A stretch of DNA of 64,000 nucleotides from Chaunax sp. Z400 (GCA_037577475.1 CM075202.1:24391229-24455228); one strand, 5' to 3'. Numbered from the stretch's first letter, positions 13,501 to 26,091 are shown. Made by a program: numbers and translations. The notes: generated by a model not told the origin, from the sequence alone.

Positions 13501-16500
13501 TCAAGCATTTCATTTAGATGTTTTCTCCACAGCAGTGTGAATAATAAGTAGAACTTCTGACCACATTCAGTAGAGTTGAGGTATAGCTCAGTACGATAAG
13601 CTGCAGACACTTTGTGATCTGAGTTTATGGGATCTAATCCCAGTTCGAGCATTTCATTTAAATGTTTTCTCCACAGCAGTGTGAATAATAAGTAGAACGT
13701 CTGACCACATTCAGTAGAGTTGAGGTATAGCTCAGTACGATAAGCTGCAGACACTTTGTGATCTGAGTTTATGGGATCTAATCCCAGTTCAAGCATTTCA
13801 TTTAGATGTTTTCTCCACAGCAGTGTGAATAATAAGTAGAACGTCTGACCACATTCAGTAGAGTTGAGGTATAGCTCAGTACGATAAGCTGCAGACACTT
13901 TGTGATCTGAGTTTATGGGATCTAATCCCAGTTCAAGCATTTCATTTAGATGTTTTCTCCACAGCAGTGTGAATAATAAGTAGAACTTCTGACCACATTC
14001 AGTAGAGTTGAGGTATAGCTCAGTACGATAAGCTGCAGACACTTTGTGATCTGAGTTTATGGGATCTAATCCCAGTTCAAGCATTTCATTTAGATGTTTT
14101 CTCCACAGCAGTGTGAATAATAAGTAGAACTTCTGACCACATTCAGTAGAGTTGAGGTATAGCTCAGTACGATAAGCTGCAGACACTTTGTGATCTGAGT
14201 TTATGGGATCTAATCCCAGTTCAAGCATTTCATTTAGATGTTTTCTCCACAGCAGTGTGAATAATAAGTAGAACTTCTGACCACATTCAGTAGAGTTGAG
14301 GTATAGCTCAGTACGATAAGCTGCAGACACTTTGTGATCTGAGTTTATGGGATCTAATCCCAGTTCAAGCATTTCATTTAGATGTTTTCTCCACAGCAGT
14401 GTGAATAATAAGTAGAACTTCTGACCACATTCAGTAGAGTTGAGGTATAGCTCAGTACGATAAGCTGCAGACACTTTGTGATCTGAGTTTATGGGATCTA
14501 ATCCCAGTTCAAGCATTTCATTTAGATGTTTTCTCCACAGCAGTGTGAATAATAAGTAGAACTTCTGACCACATTCAGTAGAGTTGAGGTATAGCTCAGT
14601 ACGATAAGCTGCAGACACTTTGTGATCTGAGTTTATGGGATCTAATCCCAGTTCAAGCATTTCATTTAGATGTTTTCTCCACAGCAGTGTGAATAATAAG
14701 TAGAACTTCTGACCACATTCAGTAGAGTTGAGGTATAGCTCAGTACGATAAGCTGCAGACACTTTGTGATCTGAGTTTATGGGATCTAATCCCAGTTCAA
14801 GCATTTCATTTAGATGTTTTCTCCACAGCAGTGTGAATAATAAGTAGAACTTCTGACCACATTCAGTAGAGTTGAGGTATAGCTCAGTACGATAAGCTGC
14901 AGACACTTTGTGATCTGAGTTTATGGGATCTAATCCCAATTCAAGCATTTCATTTAGATGTTTTCTCCACAGCAGTGTGAATAATAAGTAGAACTTCTGA
15001 CCACATTCAGTAGAGTTGAGGTATAGCTCAGTACGATAAGCTGCAGACACTTTGTGATCTGAGTTTATGGGATCTAATCCCAGTTCAAGCATTTCATTTA
15101 GATGTTTTCTCCACAGCAGTGTGAATAATAAGTAGAACTTCTGACCACATTCAGTAGAGTTGAGGTATAGCTCAGTACGATAAGCTGCAGACACTTTGTG
15201 ATCTGAGTTTATGGGATCTAATCCCAGTTCAAGCATTTCATTTAGATGTTTTCTCCACAGCAGTGTGAATAATAAGTAGAACTTCTGACCACATTCAGTA
15301 GAGTTGAGGTATAGCTCAGTACGATAAGCTGCAGACACTTTGTGATCTGAGTTTATGGGATCTAATCCCAGTTCAAGCATTTCATTTAGATGTTTTCTCC
15401 ACAGCAGTGTGAATAATAAGTAGAACTTCTGACCACATTCAGTAGAGTTGAGGTATAGCTCAGTACGATAAGCTGCAGACACTTTGTGATCTGAGTTTAT
15501 GGGATCTAATCCCAGTTCAAGCATTTCATTTAGATGTTTTCTCCACAGCAGTGTGAATAATAAGTAGAACTTCTGACCACATTCAGTAGAGTTGAGGTAT
15601 AGCTCAGTACGATAAGCTGCAGACACTTTGTGATCTGAGTTTATGGGATCTAATCCCAGTTCAAGCATTTCATTTAGATGTTTTCTCCACAGCAGTGTGA
15701 ATAATAAGTAGAACTTCTGACCACATTCAGTAGAGTTGAGGTATAGCTCAGTACGATAAGCTGCAGACACTTTGTGATCTGAGTTTATGGGATCTAATCC
15801 CAGTTCAAGCATTTCATTTAGATGTTTTCTCCACAGCAGTGTGAATAATAAGTAGAACTTCTGACCACATTCAGTAGAGTTGAGGTATAGCTCAGTACGA
15901 TAAGCTGCAGACACTTTGTGATCTGAGTTTATGGGATCTAATCCCAGTTCAAGCATTTCATTTAGATGTTTTCTCCACAGCAGTGTGAATAATAAGTAGA
16001 ACTTCTGACCACATTCAGTAGAGTTGAGGTATAGCTCAGTACGATAAGCTGCAGACACTTTGTGATCTGAGTTTATGGGATCTAATCCCAGTTCAAGCAT
16101 TTCATTTAGATGTTTTCTCCACAGCAGTGTGAATAATAAGTAGAACTTCTGACCACATTCAGTAGAGTTGAGGTATAGCTCAGTACGATAAGCTGCAGAC
16201 ACTTTGTGATCTGAGTTTATGGGATCTAATCCCAGTTCAAGCATTTCATTTAGATGTTTTCTCCACAGCAGTGTGAATAATAAGTAGAACTTCTGACCAC
16301 ATTCAGTAGAGTTGAGGTATAGCTCAGTACGATAAGCTGCAGACACTTTGTGATCTGAGTTTATGGGATCTAATCCCAGTTCAAGCATTTCATTTAGATG
16401 TTTTCTCCACAGCAGTGTGAATAATAAGTAGAACTTCTGACCACATTCAGTAGAGTTGAGGTATAGCTCAGTACGATAAGCTGCAGACACTTTGTGATCT

Positions 16501-16980
16501 GAGTTTATGGGATCTAATCCCAGTTCAAGCATTTCATTTAGATGTTTTCTCCACAGCAGTGTGAATAATAAGTAGAACTTCTGACCACATTCAGTAGAGT
16601 TGAGGTATAGCTCAGTACGATAAGCTGCAGACACTTTGTGATCTGAGTTTATGGGATCTAATCCCAGTTCAAGCATTTCATTTAGATGTTTTCTCCACAG
16701 CAGTGTGAATAATAAGTAGAACTTCTGACCACATTCAGTAGAGTTGAGGTATAGCTCAGTACGATAAGCTGCAGACACTTTGTGATCTGAGTTTATGGGA
16801 TCTAATCCCAGTTCAAGCATTTCATTTAGATGTTTTCTCCACAGCAGTGTGAATAATAAGTAGAACTTCTGACCACATTCAGTAGAGTTGAGGTATAGCT
16901 CAGTACGATAAGCTGCAGACACTTTGTGATCTGAGTTTATGGGATCTAATCCCAGTTCAAGCATTTCATTTAGATGTTTT
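10561..16980 (+). repeat. 144-bp tRNA-derived satellite array, about 44 units
   Basis: Head-to-tail array with a period of 144 bp, measured for example from 11801 to 11945. Each unit has an A-box-like TATAGCTCAGTACGATAAG and, about 45 bp on, a B-box-like GGGATCTAATCCC whose flanks pair as a T-arm, so the unit derives from a tRNA or tRNA-type SINE head. Units are almost identical; rare variants include AGATCTTCTG near 11391 and 11679, AACGTCTG near 13698 and 13842, and GTTCGAGC at 13644. The first two or three units are shorter and less regular. Because 144 is a multiple of 3, one minus-strand frame stays open for 2,122 codons; this follows from the period and I do not take it as a gene. Confidence 0.9.
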
Positions 16981-17320
16981 CTTGACACACTTGACACACT
17001 TGACACACTTGACACACTTGACACACTTGACACACTTGACACACTTGACACACTTGACACACTTGACACACTTGACACACTTGACACACTTGACACACTT
17101 GACACACTTGACACACTTGACACACTTGACACACTTGACACACTTGACACACTTGACACACTTGACACACTTGACACACTTGACACACTTGACACACTTG
17201 ACACACTTGACACACTTGACACACTTGACACACTTGACACACTTGACACACTTGACACACTTGACACACTTGACACACTTGACACACTTGACACACTTGA
17301 CACACTTGACACACTTGACT
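16981..17320. repeat. 9-bp minisatellite (TTGACACAC)n
   Basis: About 37 perfect copies of TTGACACAC between the 144-bp array and its inverted copies. The period of 9 leaves several frames on both strands open as three-residue peptide repeats, which I regard as artefact. Confidence 0.95.
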
Positions 17321-17394
17321 TGTTTTTGGGTGGGTCTTTCTGCTTCTGCAGGTCCACAATCCCGGGTCAGGAATCGCAGGTCACACTTCCATAA
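17321..17394. repeat. Fragment of the dispersed repeat
   Basis: GCAGGTCCACAATCCCGGG and neighbouring sequence resemble the CCGAAATCCCGGGTCC motifs of the copies at 9040, 10040 and 21170. Confidence 0.45.
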
Positions 17395-17907
17395 TCTCAG
17401 CTCAGATCATTACTGGTCTGCAGCTTATCATACTGAGCTATACATCCAGCTGTATTTGACATGGTTACAAGTTCTATTTATTATTACACTGCAGTGGAGA
17501 AAACATCTAAATTTTGGAAGTGGGATTCAAACCCACAATCTCAGATCATTACTGGGCTGCTGCTGATCAGGCTGCAGCTGATCGTGCTGAGCTATACCTC
17601 AGCTCTGCTGAATGTGGTCACAAGTTCTACTTATTATACACACTACTGTGGAGAAAACATCTAAATGAAATGCTTCAAGTGGGATGTGATCCCATAAACT
17701 TAGATCACCAAGTGTCTGCAGCTTATCATGCTGAGCTATACCTCAGCTCTGCTGAATGTGGTCACAAGTTCTACTTATTATTCACACTGCTGTGGAGAAA
17801 ACATCTAAATGAAATGCTGGAACTGGGATTTGATCCTATAAACTCAGATCAACAAGTGGCTGCAGCTTATCATACTGAGCTATACCTCAGCTCTGTTGAA
17901 CAAGGTC
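17395..17907 (-). repeat. Inverted copies of the tRNA-derived unit
   Basis: Four reverse-orientation, diverged copies of the 144-bp unit (CTTATCATACTGAGCTATAC is the reverse complement of the A-box region). With the forward array they form a large imperfect inverted repeat whose centre is the 9-bp minisatellite. Confidence 0.8.
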
Positions 17908-18114
17908 AGATACCTACTATAGGTAGGTATACCTACAACTCTATGACTTCATGTTTGGAACTTGTATTTATTGTATTCACAGTATTGGGGAGAAAACTGA
18001 GAGAACATCATTGATCTTGCTGATCAATCAGTATTTGAAGTATTTTTTGTTTGTTTGGTTTTACTTGCTAAAAATCGTCTTTTTTTTTTTTATAGGGCAC
18101 TGTTCTCATTCGTA

Positions 18115-18245
18115 AGAAAAACCGGACCATATAGGAAAATGTAGTATAGGTAGTATCGATCCAGACTCCAGATCAGAAGGTGGCGGTAATGCACACCAAA
18201 CGTTGCTCGCCAACTGCCATAAAACAACAGAAGAAGAACCTTAGC
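18115..18245. repeat. Dispersed fish repeat with GGCGGTAATGC motif
   Basis: AAGGTGGCGGTAATGCACAC, then CGCCAACTGCCATAAAACAA and an AGAAGAAG tail. From memory this wording recurs in fish genomes; I cannot assign a family. Confidence 0.4.
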
Positions 18246-18639
18246 TAACCTTGAGCAATATTCTGATGAGACAAGAGAAATGCAGGATGTAGGTGTTACT
18301 GCTTATGGTGTTTGTCAGGATTACTGTGTTGACTGAAGTTACAAAATGAGTTTGTGTTTACAAAAATAAGCATTGCTTCACCTTAACTTAAAAAAGGGAA
18401 TGGTTTACATGTTAAAATGTTAATGTGTAAGATGTGTATATTTTATGGCTAATGCAGAAGTTTTATATTGAATTAAAATTCAATATAGTTGACAGCTGGA
18501 AATTGCAATTGCTATCTATATTTTTTTTAAATATTCTTCATCATAATATAATTTATATTATATTGACTGTAATAGTTGTATAACTTTTTTGCTTAATGTA
18601 TACAAAAGAAAGGGACCGAGGAGCAGAGCAGCTTCCAGG
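18246..18639. other. AT-rich spacer
   Basis: AT-rich sequence with no coding or RNA signal seen. Confidence 0.5.
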
Positions 18640-18925
18640 TGGAACCTTTGCCAACGGAGCAGTTTTTACTTCCGGGTTGCCTTAAGGTAAGAACGTAAAC
18701 ATCCGGGAGAGGCGCCAAGATGGCTACCGAGTAGGGTCGAAAAGTCGAGTCCTGCAAAAAAAAGAAGTTTTGAATGGTGAAAAACAGATAGATTCCGTGT
18801 TTAAACAACTTTTGGGACAACTAGATTCGTTCCACTGAAGATTGACAGCAACTTGATGTCGAGTCGAGAAAAAAAGGACGTAAAAACGAGCTAAATATGT
18901 TGATCTTCATCATTTGGTTTACGTT
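18640..18925 (+). other. Leader-like sequence before the 108-bp array
   Basis: Contains CTTCCGGGTTGCCTT and GGCGCCAAGATGGCTACCG, an AAGATGGC-type start like that of many L1-like 5' UTRs and TATA-less promoters. It sits directly upstream of a GC-rich monomer array, an arrangement known for L1-type 5' UTRs. No ORF follows, so this is only a suggestion. Confidence 0.25.
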
Positions 18926-20600
18926 CAGAGGGACGGAGGTGGAGGCTCCGACTGGGGCTGTGACTGACTGGGGCTTGAGTGCGGGCTAGCCTGTACTGAG
19001 TGGATGGAGGTCAGCCGGCTCCAGGGCAGGCTGCAGAGGGACGGAGGTGGAGGCTCCGACTGGGGCTGTGACTGACTGGGGCTTGAGTGCGGGGCTAGCC
19101 TGTACTGAGTGGATGGAGGTCAGCCGGCTCCAGGGCAGGCTGCAGAGGGACGGAGGTGGAGGCTCCGACTGAGGCTTTGACTGACTGGGGCTTGAGTGCG
19201 GGCTAGCCGGTATGGAGTGGCTGGGGGTCAGCCGGCTCCAGGGCAGGCTGCAGAGGGACGGAGGTGGAGGCTCCGACTGGGGCTGTGACTGACTGGGGCT
19301 TGAGTGCGGGCTAGCCTGTACTGAGTGGATGGAGGTCAGCCGGCTCCAGGGCAGGCTGCAGAGGGACGGAGGTGGAGGCTCCGACTGGGGCTGTGACTGA
19401 CTGGGGCTTGAGTGCGGGGCTGGCCTGTACTGAGTGGATGGAGGTCAGCCGGCTCCAGGGCAGGCTGCAGAGGGACGGAAGAAGTGAAAGAAGAAAGAGG
19501 AAAAAAAGAGGAATGGAGGTGGAGGCTCCGACTGAGGCTTAGGTGTGTGGCTAGCCGGTATGGAGTGGCTGGAGGTGAGGGCTCCAGGGCAGGCTGCAGA
19601 GGAATGGAGGTGGAGGCTCCGACTGGGGCTGTGACTGACTGGGGCTTGAGTGCGGGCTAGCCTGTACTGAGTGGATGGAGGTCAGCCGGCTCCAGGGCAG
19701 GCTGCAGAGGGACGGAAGAAGTGAAAGAGAAAGAGGAAAAAAAGAGGAATGGAGGTGGAGGCTCCGACTGGGGCTTAGGTGTGTGGCTAGCCGGTATGGA
19801 GTGGCTGGAGGTGAGCCGGCTCCAGGGCAGGCCGCAGAGGAATGGAGGTGGAGGCTCCGACTGGGGCTGTGACTGACTGGGGCTTGAGTGTGGGCTAGCC
19901 GGTATGGAGTGGCTGGGGGTGAGGGCTCCAGGGCAGGCTGCAGAGGAATGGAGGTGGAGGCTCCGACTGTGGCTGTGACTGACTGGGGCTTGAGTGTGGG
20001 CTAGCCGGTATGGAGTGGCTGGGGGTGAGGGCTCCAGGGCAGGCTGCAGAGGGACGGAGGTGGAGGCTCCGACTGGGGCTGTGACTGACTGGGGCTTGAG
20101 TGCGGGCTAGCCTGTACTGAGTGGATGGAGGTCAGCCGGCTCCAGGGCAGGCTGCAGAGGGACGGAGGTGGAGGCTCCGACTGGGGCTGTGACTGACTGG
20201 GGCTTGAGTGCGGGCTAGCCTGTACTGAGTGGATGGAGGTCAGCCGGCTCCAGGGCAGGCTGCAGAGGGACGGAGGTGGAGGCTCCGACTGGGGCTGTGA
20301 CTGACTGGGGCTTGAGTGCGGGCTAGCCTGTACTGAGTGGATGGAGGTAAGCCGGCTCCAGGGCAGGCTGCAGAGGGACGGAAGAAGTGAAAGAAGAAAG
20401 AGGAAAAAAAGAGGAATGGAGGTGGAGGCTCCGACTGGGGCTTAGGTGCGTGGCTAGCCGGTATGGAGTGGCTGGAGGTGAGGGCTCCAGGGCAGGCTGC
20501 AGAGGAATGAAGGTGGAGGCTCCGACTGGGTGCTGTGACTGACTGGGGCTTGAGTGCGGGCTAGCCTGTACTGAGTGGATGGAGGTCAGCCGGCTCCAGG
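18926..20600 (+). repeat. 108-bp GC-rich tandem array
   Basis: About 15 units of 108 bp beginning GAGGGACGGAGGTGGAGGCT and ending near GGCTCCAGGGCAGGCTGCA. A variant recurs (about 19476, 19710 and 20378) in which the unit is extended by an AGAAGTGAAAGA..GAGGAAAAAAAGAGG purine tract, giving a higher-order pattern. Short ORFs within it are repeat peptides. Confidence 0.9.
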
Positions 20601-20799
20601 GCACTTACATATTAAGTTTATTCACCAAATAATGCTGCTGATTCCTTTAAGTGCAATGAATGCTCAGTATGTCACTTTCTATTTTTTTAGACTTCTGGTT
20701 GGTTTCCCAAAACTTAAAATAACGAGACGTGACAGGCGACATTCTGTCCCTTCAGTGATCATAAAGCTGTCTACATTTCTATTAGGTTATTTACGTCTG

Positions 20800-21380
20800 A
20801 TACAGGTAATTAAGCTAATTATTGGAAATTGAACAACTCTCTTCTTAAACATGAGGAAGTCAAAATAAAAATTGCGCAGATAGTTACAAAGCTATGTATG
20901 GTGATATGATATAGGCTTCACCAGCATGAGAAGGTTGTAATAGGGCAGGAACATCAAGTCCCGGGTCCGAAATCACAGGTCGGGAACAACGGGTCTGATG
21001 TTGCAGGTCTGAGACTGCATCTCTTTTTCTTTTCAGTGGCCCAAAACAGATCAGTTCTTCCTCCATTTGGAGTTAAAGAGCTAAAATCACTTCATATAGC
21101 CATGATTTCCGATGACATATTATCCACTATTTGTTTTTTTGTTTTTTGAGGGGGCCGGTCCGCGGTTTCGGGTCCGAAATCCCGGGTCCAAAGTCCCGGT
21201 CCGAAATCCCGGGTCCAAAATCCCAGGTGTGAAATCCCTAGTGAACCTCACTATAGCAGAGCTTTGTCCAGACTTTGTTTCTTCCCTCTGCAGGCCTGAC
21301 ATTTGATTCAACTTTGTTTGTCATTACCAAAGACTGACTGTTTCATTCAAGATTTATTTGCTTTAAACGTCTCCCCTGTG
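20800..21380 (+). repeat. Dispersed repeat, copy 3
   Basis: Matches 8672-9240 almost base for base, with small differences (GGGTCCGAAATC against GGGTCTGAAATC, and an extra CCCGGTCCG motif). The sequence diverges after TTTATTTGCTTTAAA. Confidence 0.8.
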
Positions 21381-21389
21381 TTTGAAATC

Positions 21390-21700
21390 CTGAGGGTGAG
21401 GGAGGAAAAATGTTCAAGTATTGAATTATTATTTTTCACTTTTGTTTCAGAATTATGGCTCTCTGTGACGGTGCTATGATTTCAATCAAAGTTCATTCGG
21501 GTAAGTGCGAGCTGCTTGTGCTTGAGTCAGCGTTTTGCTCATGTTACCACTCAAGAGTCCAACATGAGAGGGAGGGGAAAAGTGGGGGGGAGATGCAGGG
21601 AGGAAGAGGATGAGGGGGGAAAATGTTGAAGTATTGAATTATTATTTTGCACTTTTGTTTCAGAATTATGGCTCTCTGTGACGGTGCTATGATTTTCATA
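21390..21700 (+). repeat. Direct repeat with exon-like ATG segment
   Basis: About 95 bp occur twice (21395-21490 and 21600-21695): GTATTGAATTATTATTTT, a pyrimidine tract ending CACTTTTGTTTCAG, then AATTATGGCTCTCTGTGACG. In the first copy an ATG frame (MALCDGAMISIKVHS) runs to a good GTAAGT donor, so it reads like a 5' coding exon; the second copy has lost the donor. No partner exons were found. Confidence 0.35.
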
Positions 21701-22240
21701 ATTAAAACATCTGTGTACTGTGCCATGTTGAATTACATACATTTACAGACAAAATATTTTATTTAGTAGTTTTATTAATAGTTCTGTATTAAAAATATGT
21801 TGACATGACTGGTGTTGAGGGGTAAAAGTGTTTTATGAGAGCAATAGTTAGTATTCTTCATAATTGTGAGTGAAATCTCTTGACCAGATGGAGCCTGGGC
21901 CCCATGTATCAAGGCTGAGTCTTTGGCAGCAGACTAGGACCCTTTGCTGTGAGTCCTGCCCCCTCTCATTGCCACGTTTCCACGTTTTTTGCTTGAGAGA
22001 GATTCTAAGTATTGGGTACTCTTGGATTAGACTCTGAGAACAGAGCATTGTGCACACAAAGCATGCAGAGCCTTAAAAGGACAAGGGTTGAAAAACAGCA
22101 GACATTTACAAGACAATGTTACACAGGCTGAATGTCATTTATTGATCTTTAAAATGCCATGTTATCAACTTCGGAAGCTCTTGCCCCAAGTCATTAATTA
22201 CACATTTGCTTTAGTCAATCTGATTGACTAAAGCAAATAC
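21701..22240. other. No gene seen
   Basis: Unique-looking AT-rich sequence; no convincing ORF or RNA. Confidence 0.5.
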
Positions 22241-23920
22241 ATTGACGATGATAAATATAACATTTGCGCAAAAAAAAAGTTTTAGCTCAGGGAGATGGGA
22301 TCCTGACCCGCAATCCTGGAAAGCAGGTTCGAATCCCAGCTGTCTCGTTCTTTCAAAATGTAGCTTCTGTTTGACACAGCTGAGCTTCCAGAGTCTGAGG
22401 TTGATGGTTCAAATCCTGATGTTCAGATGAGTCTCTGCGTTTTGTCCTCTGAAGTTTGAAATGTCAGAAGTAGAACAGGAGCAATTGTTCTGTCCCGTCT
22501 AGAGGAAACCTGACCATAGCATAAAAATGTGACTCCTCTTTCCAAACTCCAAGGATGACCAGTGTTACAACAATCAAGTCCAAACAGGATTTATTTACAT
22601 TTCTTTACAAAGATACAAATTTCAAGTGTTTACAGCAACTTCATTTAACAAAGTGAAGGACAGAAAATACATGAAACTTCACTTCCAAACATAAAAACGA
22701 GAGAAAAACAAAAAGGGTTTCCTTCCTGTTACAGCAATACAGAATATTTACAATATATACAAAAGAAACTTCACTACAACAATCATCTAATCACCAATTA
22801 GCACAAAGTGATGAGGCAGACAGGAAGAGGAGGAGTCACTGATGGGATCCACAGCTGTGTTAATGAGGCGCCATCAGTCTCCTGTCCAATCAGCAGCCTC
22901 CAGGTGTAACTCTGAAAGAACAGAACAAAGTGTCAGCATCAGGAGAACAAAAAAAACTAAATAGCAAATACAAGTAGACCAATTTTATGTCTTTTTGTCA
23001 GACTGAGAACATCTTGCATGATTGTTTGATATTTTTTGAATATTGAGCAACACTACAAACGCAGAAAAGCTAATTATCTGAGCAGTGAGACGTTTTTCTC
23101 CACAAGGGTCTGAGATGTGTTCACAGCAACAGGGAAAAACCAAACAACACATTTTACCTAAACTATGAGCCACTCTGCAAAAACGGGATCTCTGTTGCAT
23201 CACATGAACTCATTTGGAACACTTGGCAGCGTAATGGCGCACGCAGGAGGACAGGACGAGTCGGGGCAGCAGGAGCGGCAACAGTAGGATTTTCTGTTAC
23301 TTTTCATTCTGTGGAATCGGGAAACACGTTTTTTTTAAAGCCAAATCATTCACAAGTACAAAATCAAGACCGTCAAAAAGCAGTCGATCCCGCACAACTC
23401 CTCTAACTGTGCGCCGTATCACGCGTAAAACTCACTACACCAAGATATCAGACCCACAAAATGATTTTTCAGAGATAGAAAGGACCCACATAACGCCGAG
23501 ATGAAGTGTGATTACCCCAGTCTCACACTGTCCGCTTCACTGACAGTCGGAGAAAAGAAAACTTGCGTCTCTCCCCACGTGTGTCATGGTTTAATTGGCC
23601 AGAAAATAAATCTATTAATGCAACATAAGGAGAAGATTTTATTTTTCTACGGTTTCTTTTTAATGAAGGACAGACTGCAATGAAGACGAGCAAACAAATA
23701 TATTTATGCTGATATTTCTTTGTATTTAAAAGGTAGTTGAACATCAACAGATCAGCATTGAACATATTTTTTATACACTTGTTTAGTTGATTAAAGAAAA
23801 ACCAGAAATAAGAATAATCATAATAAATACTTACCCAACAAAAAAAGGTCATCATCACACAGCAGCCTGGTCAGGTTGAAAGAGGAGAAGAGGAGCCACA
23901 GGCAGCCTTTTTTTCCTTCT
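22241..23920. repeat. Segmental duplication, uninterrupted copy
   Basis: Starts ATTGACGATGATAAATATAA and is nearly colinear (offset about 23,250) with 45491-46819, then continues with the match to 51253-51612. This copy lacks the 4.4-kb insert of the other, so it acts as an empty-site reference. It holds two tRNA-like B-box sequences at its start but no convincing gene; short minus-strand ORFs are shared by both copies but show no family I recognise. Confidence 0.85.
22281..22345 (+). repeat. tRNA-like SINE head
   Basis: GTTTTAGCTCAGGGAGATGG (A-box-like) and GGTTCGAATCCC (perfect B box) at tRNA spacing, with poor arm pairing. The duplicate is at about 45525-45590. More likely a SINE head or tRNA relic than a working tRNA gene. 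Confidence 0.5.
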
Positions 23921-25328
23921 CCATTTAGTAGCTGTCCCTACTCTAGCAATCAGTCGGAATGAATCAATTGGAAGTTCACCAATTTAACATTTTCTGTATG
24001 TGTTTAGCTCCTTTTACAACCATTCCTTGGACATTATTCTCAAGTTACACACATTTAAAGTGTTAAAGATTTCATTTAGATTTTTGATGCTGAGTTAAAG
24101 TCTTGCAAACAAATCTTGTCTCCCCCGCAACATGACTGAAGGAGACTTGACTAATTGTATTAAAAAGTCAAACTTAAGAATCATGTAACTTCATCATTTA
24201 ATATCGTCACGTTTAACAAGCTTCACTCTATATTGTAGAGCAAATAAATGGGCCTAACAAATGCATATTATTGAGGATTGTCATATTTAAAGTTGCAAGA
24301 CGAGGTGAGATGCGTTCAGGTGTTTCTGCCTTGCAAGGAAAATGCAATGTTTTCACTAATACATTCAAAAAGCAGTAATGGATCCTTGTATCAACAATTA
24401 AAGTGAGCAAAAAACACAGCATGTAAAGATGAGGAAGAAAAGTTTGGACTTGGATGGATGGACACATACTATCCCTTTGGTGATACATTTTCTAGTAAGG
24501 AGCTTGAATGTTCCTGAGTGGCTCCTATGGTGTTTGTCCTTTGTATTTGTTCTTAAAATATTCCAAAACTGTATGTTTTATTAAAAAATAAATATTATTT
24601 TTACCCAACACAAACAGAAGCCTATTTATTCAACTGTTTTCTCAAACTTTAATAAGGAAGAAGGCTGTAATAATAATGTAATTATTTGCTTGAACTATGA
24701 CCTTGCTCCCTGTCATTTGTGATAATTACGTGACTGCGTTGACATCTGATGTCTTTTAGCAAAAGGATGAGGCACCAGAGCCAATCACTATAATGTTATT
24801 CTATGGAACCATCCTCTAAGAACTCTAATTCATCTCAGGTTCCTTGAGTCAGAATGCTGGTTTACTTCCTAAATTCCTCAAAAGACTTTTGGTGCCCTGG
24901 GAAGCTTCCTTTGTTGGAAATGCATTGTTTTTTTTTTTATTTTTCAATTGTTTTATTTCCCACTTCAGATGGTGTCACCAAGAGCAGCAGGGCCACAGCC
25001 TCAAGACGGCCAAGGAGGACAACTGATTTTTTATAAACAGTATAGGTTCATATGTTCAATGCTAATGTTATCTTTCACGTGATTCATTTCTGAGTTGAAA
25101 GAAGTGAAGTTTCATGTTCAATTTTGTGAATAAATTTCAATTTATTGTTTTCTTTTAATTTAAGAATAATTGATGTTAGTGTCTGGAACATATGCCTCTC
25201 ACTTTATCACAACAAGTGCAATTATTCTGCATATGTATTAGTAATGGTTGTGTTATTCTGCAGGTACAAAGCCAAACTAATTTTGTTATTCAATAAGGAC
25301 CAACACGATGTAGGCACACAGTCGGGCA
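23921..25328. other. No gene seen
   Basis: AT-rich unique-looking sequence with scattered short ORFs. No splice-linked coding, RNA gene or recognisable repeat found. Confidence 0.5.
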
Positions 25329-25432
25329 ACACACACACAACACACACACAACACACAACACACACACAACACACACACAACACACAACACACACACAACA
25401 CACACACAACACACACACAACACACACACAGC
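25329..25432. repeat. ACACACACAA microsatellite
   Basis: Run of CACACAACA-type repeats close to the ERV insertion site. Confidence 0.9.
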
Positions 25433-25573
25433 CCAAAGTGTGTGGCTTGTGTGTGTGTTGCCCATGTGTGACACTGTAGACCCACAGTTTCCTCTTTGAC
25501 TGGCTTTGGGGTCGTGTGAGGCCACTGTGGGCATGTGTGGGCCTAGGTGGGGCGCTACAGTGGGAAAGCCCAC

Positions 25574-26091
25574 TGTTAGGATAATTGTATATAAGTTATC
25601 ATTTTTGAATGTGAGTTATCATTATTCATATATTGTGTGGTGTGAGTTATCATTATTCATATATTGTGTGGTGTGAGTTATCATTTTTCATATATTGTGT
25701 GATTATAAGGATTTTCATTATAGTTTGATATTTCAATCTTTGTTATGAGACTTATTAGAGCGGGATGTCCTTGAGAGCAGCTACACTGAAACTGCATGTC
25801 TACTAGATAGAAAGTAGAAATCACACCCACACGCAGCTGTCCGGTTTATCTACTGCAGGCACAAAGCACTGTTGTAGACTGAAAATATGTACGCCTTTTC
25901 TGTGTGATAACCACCCTACCTGAATAAAAAAGCGATGCAGGGACAGCATCAGTGGGGAAGTTCACTGAGCTCCTTTGCTGGTGTCTGTCTCCCCTTGCAA
26001 GTAAAAAGATATCAAGTGTGTACTGTGTTTCCTTACTGCGTTCTTTATTAATATGTTTTAGGAAATTGTTTCCTGACAAGTTTCCCTGACA
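25574..26091 (+). repeat. 5' LTR
   Basis: 518 bp, TGTTAGG...CCTGACA, no difference from the 3' LTR by eye. U3 carries about three direct copies of a 31-bp unit (GTGAGTTATCATTATTCATA and following, from about 25611), a likely enhancer-type repeat. A polyadenylation signal AATAAA lies at 25923-25928, placing R/U5 downstream. No clear TATA box placement. Confidence 0.95.

Noticed and set aside
10989..17357. 2,122-codon minus-strand ORF of 48-residue repeats
   Set aside because: It follows from a 144-bp period without stops in one frame. The unit has tRNA-type box motifs, no start context, and the frame runs on into the 9-bp minisatellite.
16981..17394. ORFs with DTL, THL, SVS or VCQ repeats
   Set aside because: Direct translation of a 9-bp repeat in each frame.
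22281..22345. Functional tRNA gene
   Set aside because: The B box is good but the acceptor and anticodon arms do not pair, and the sequence is part of a duplicated repeat.
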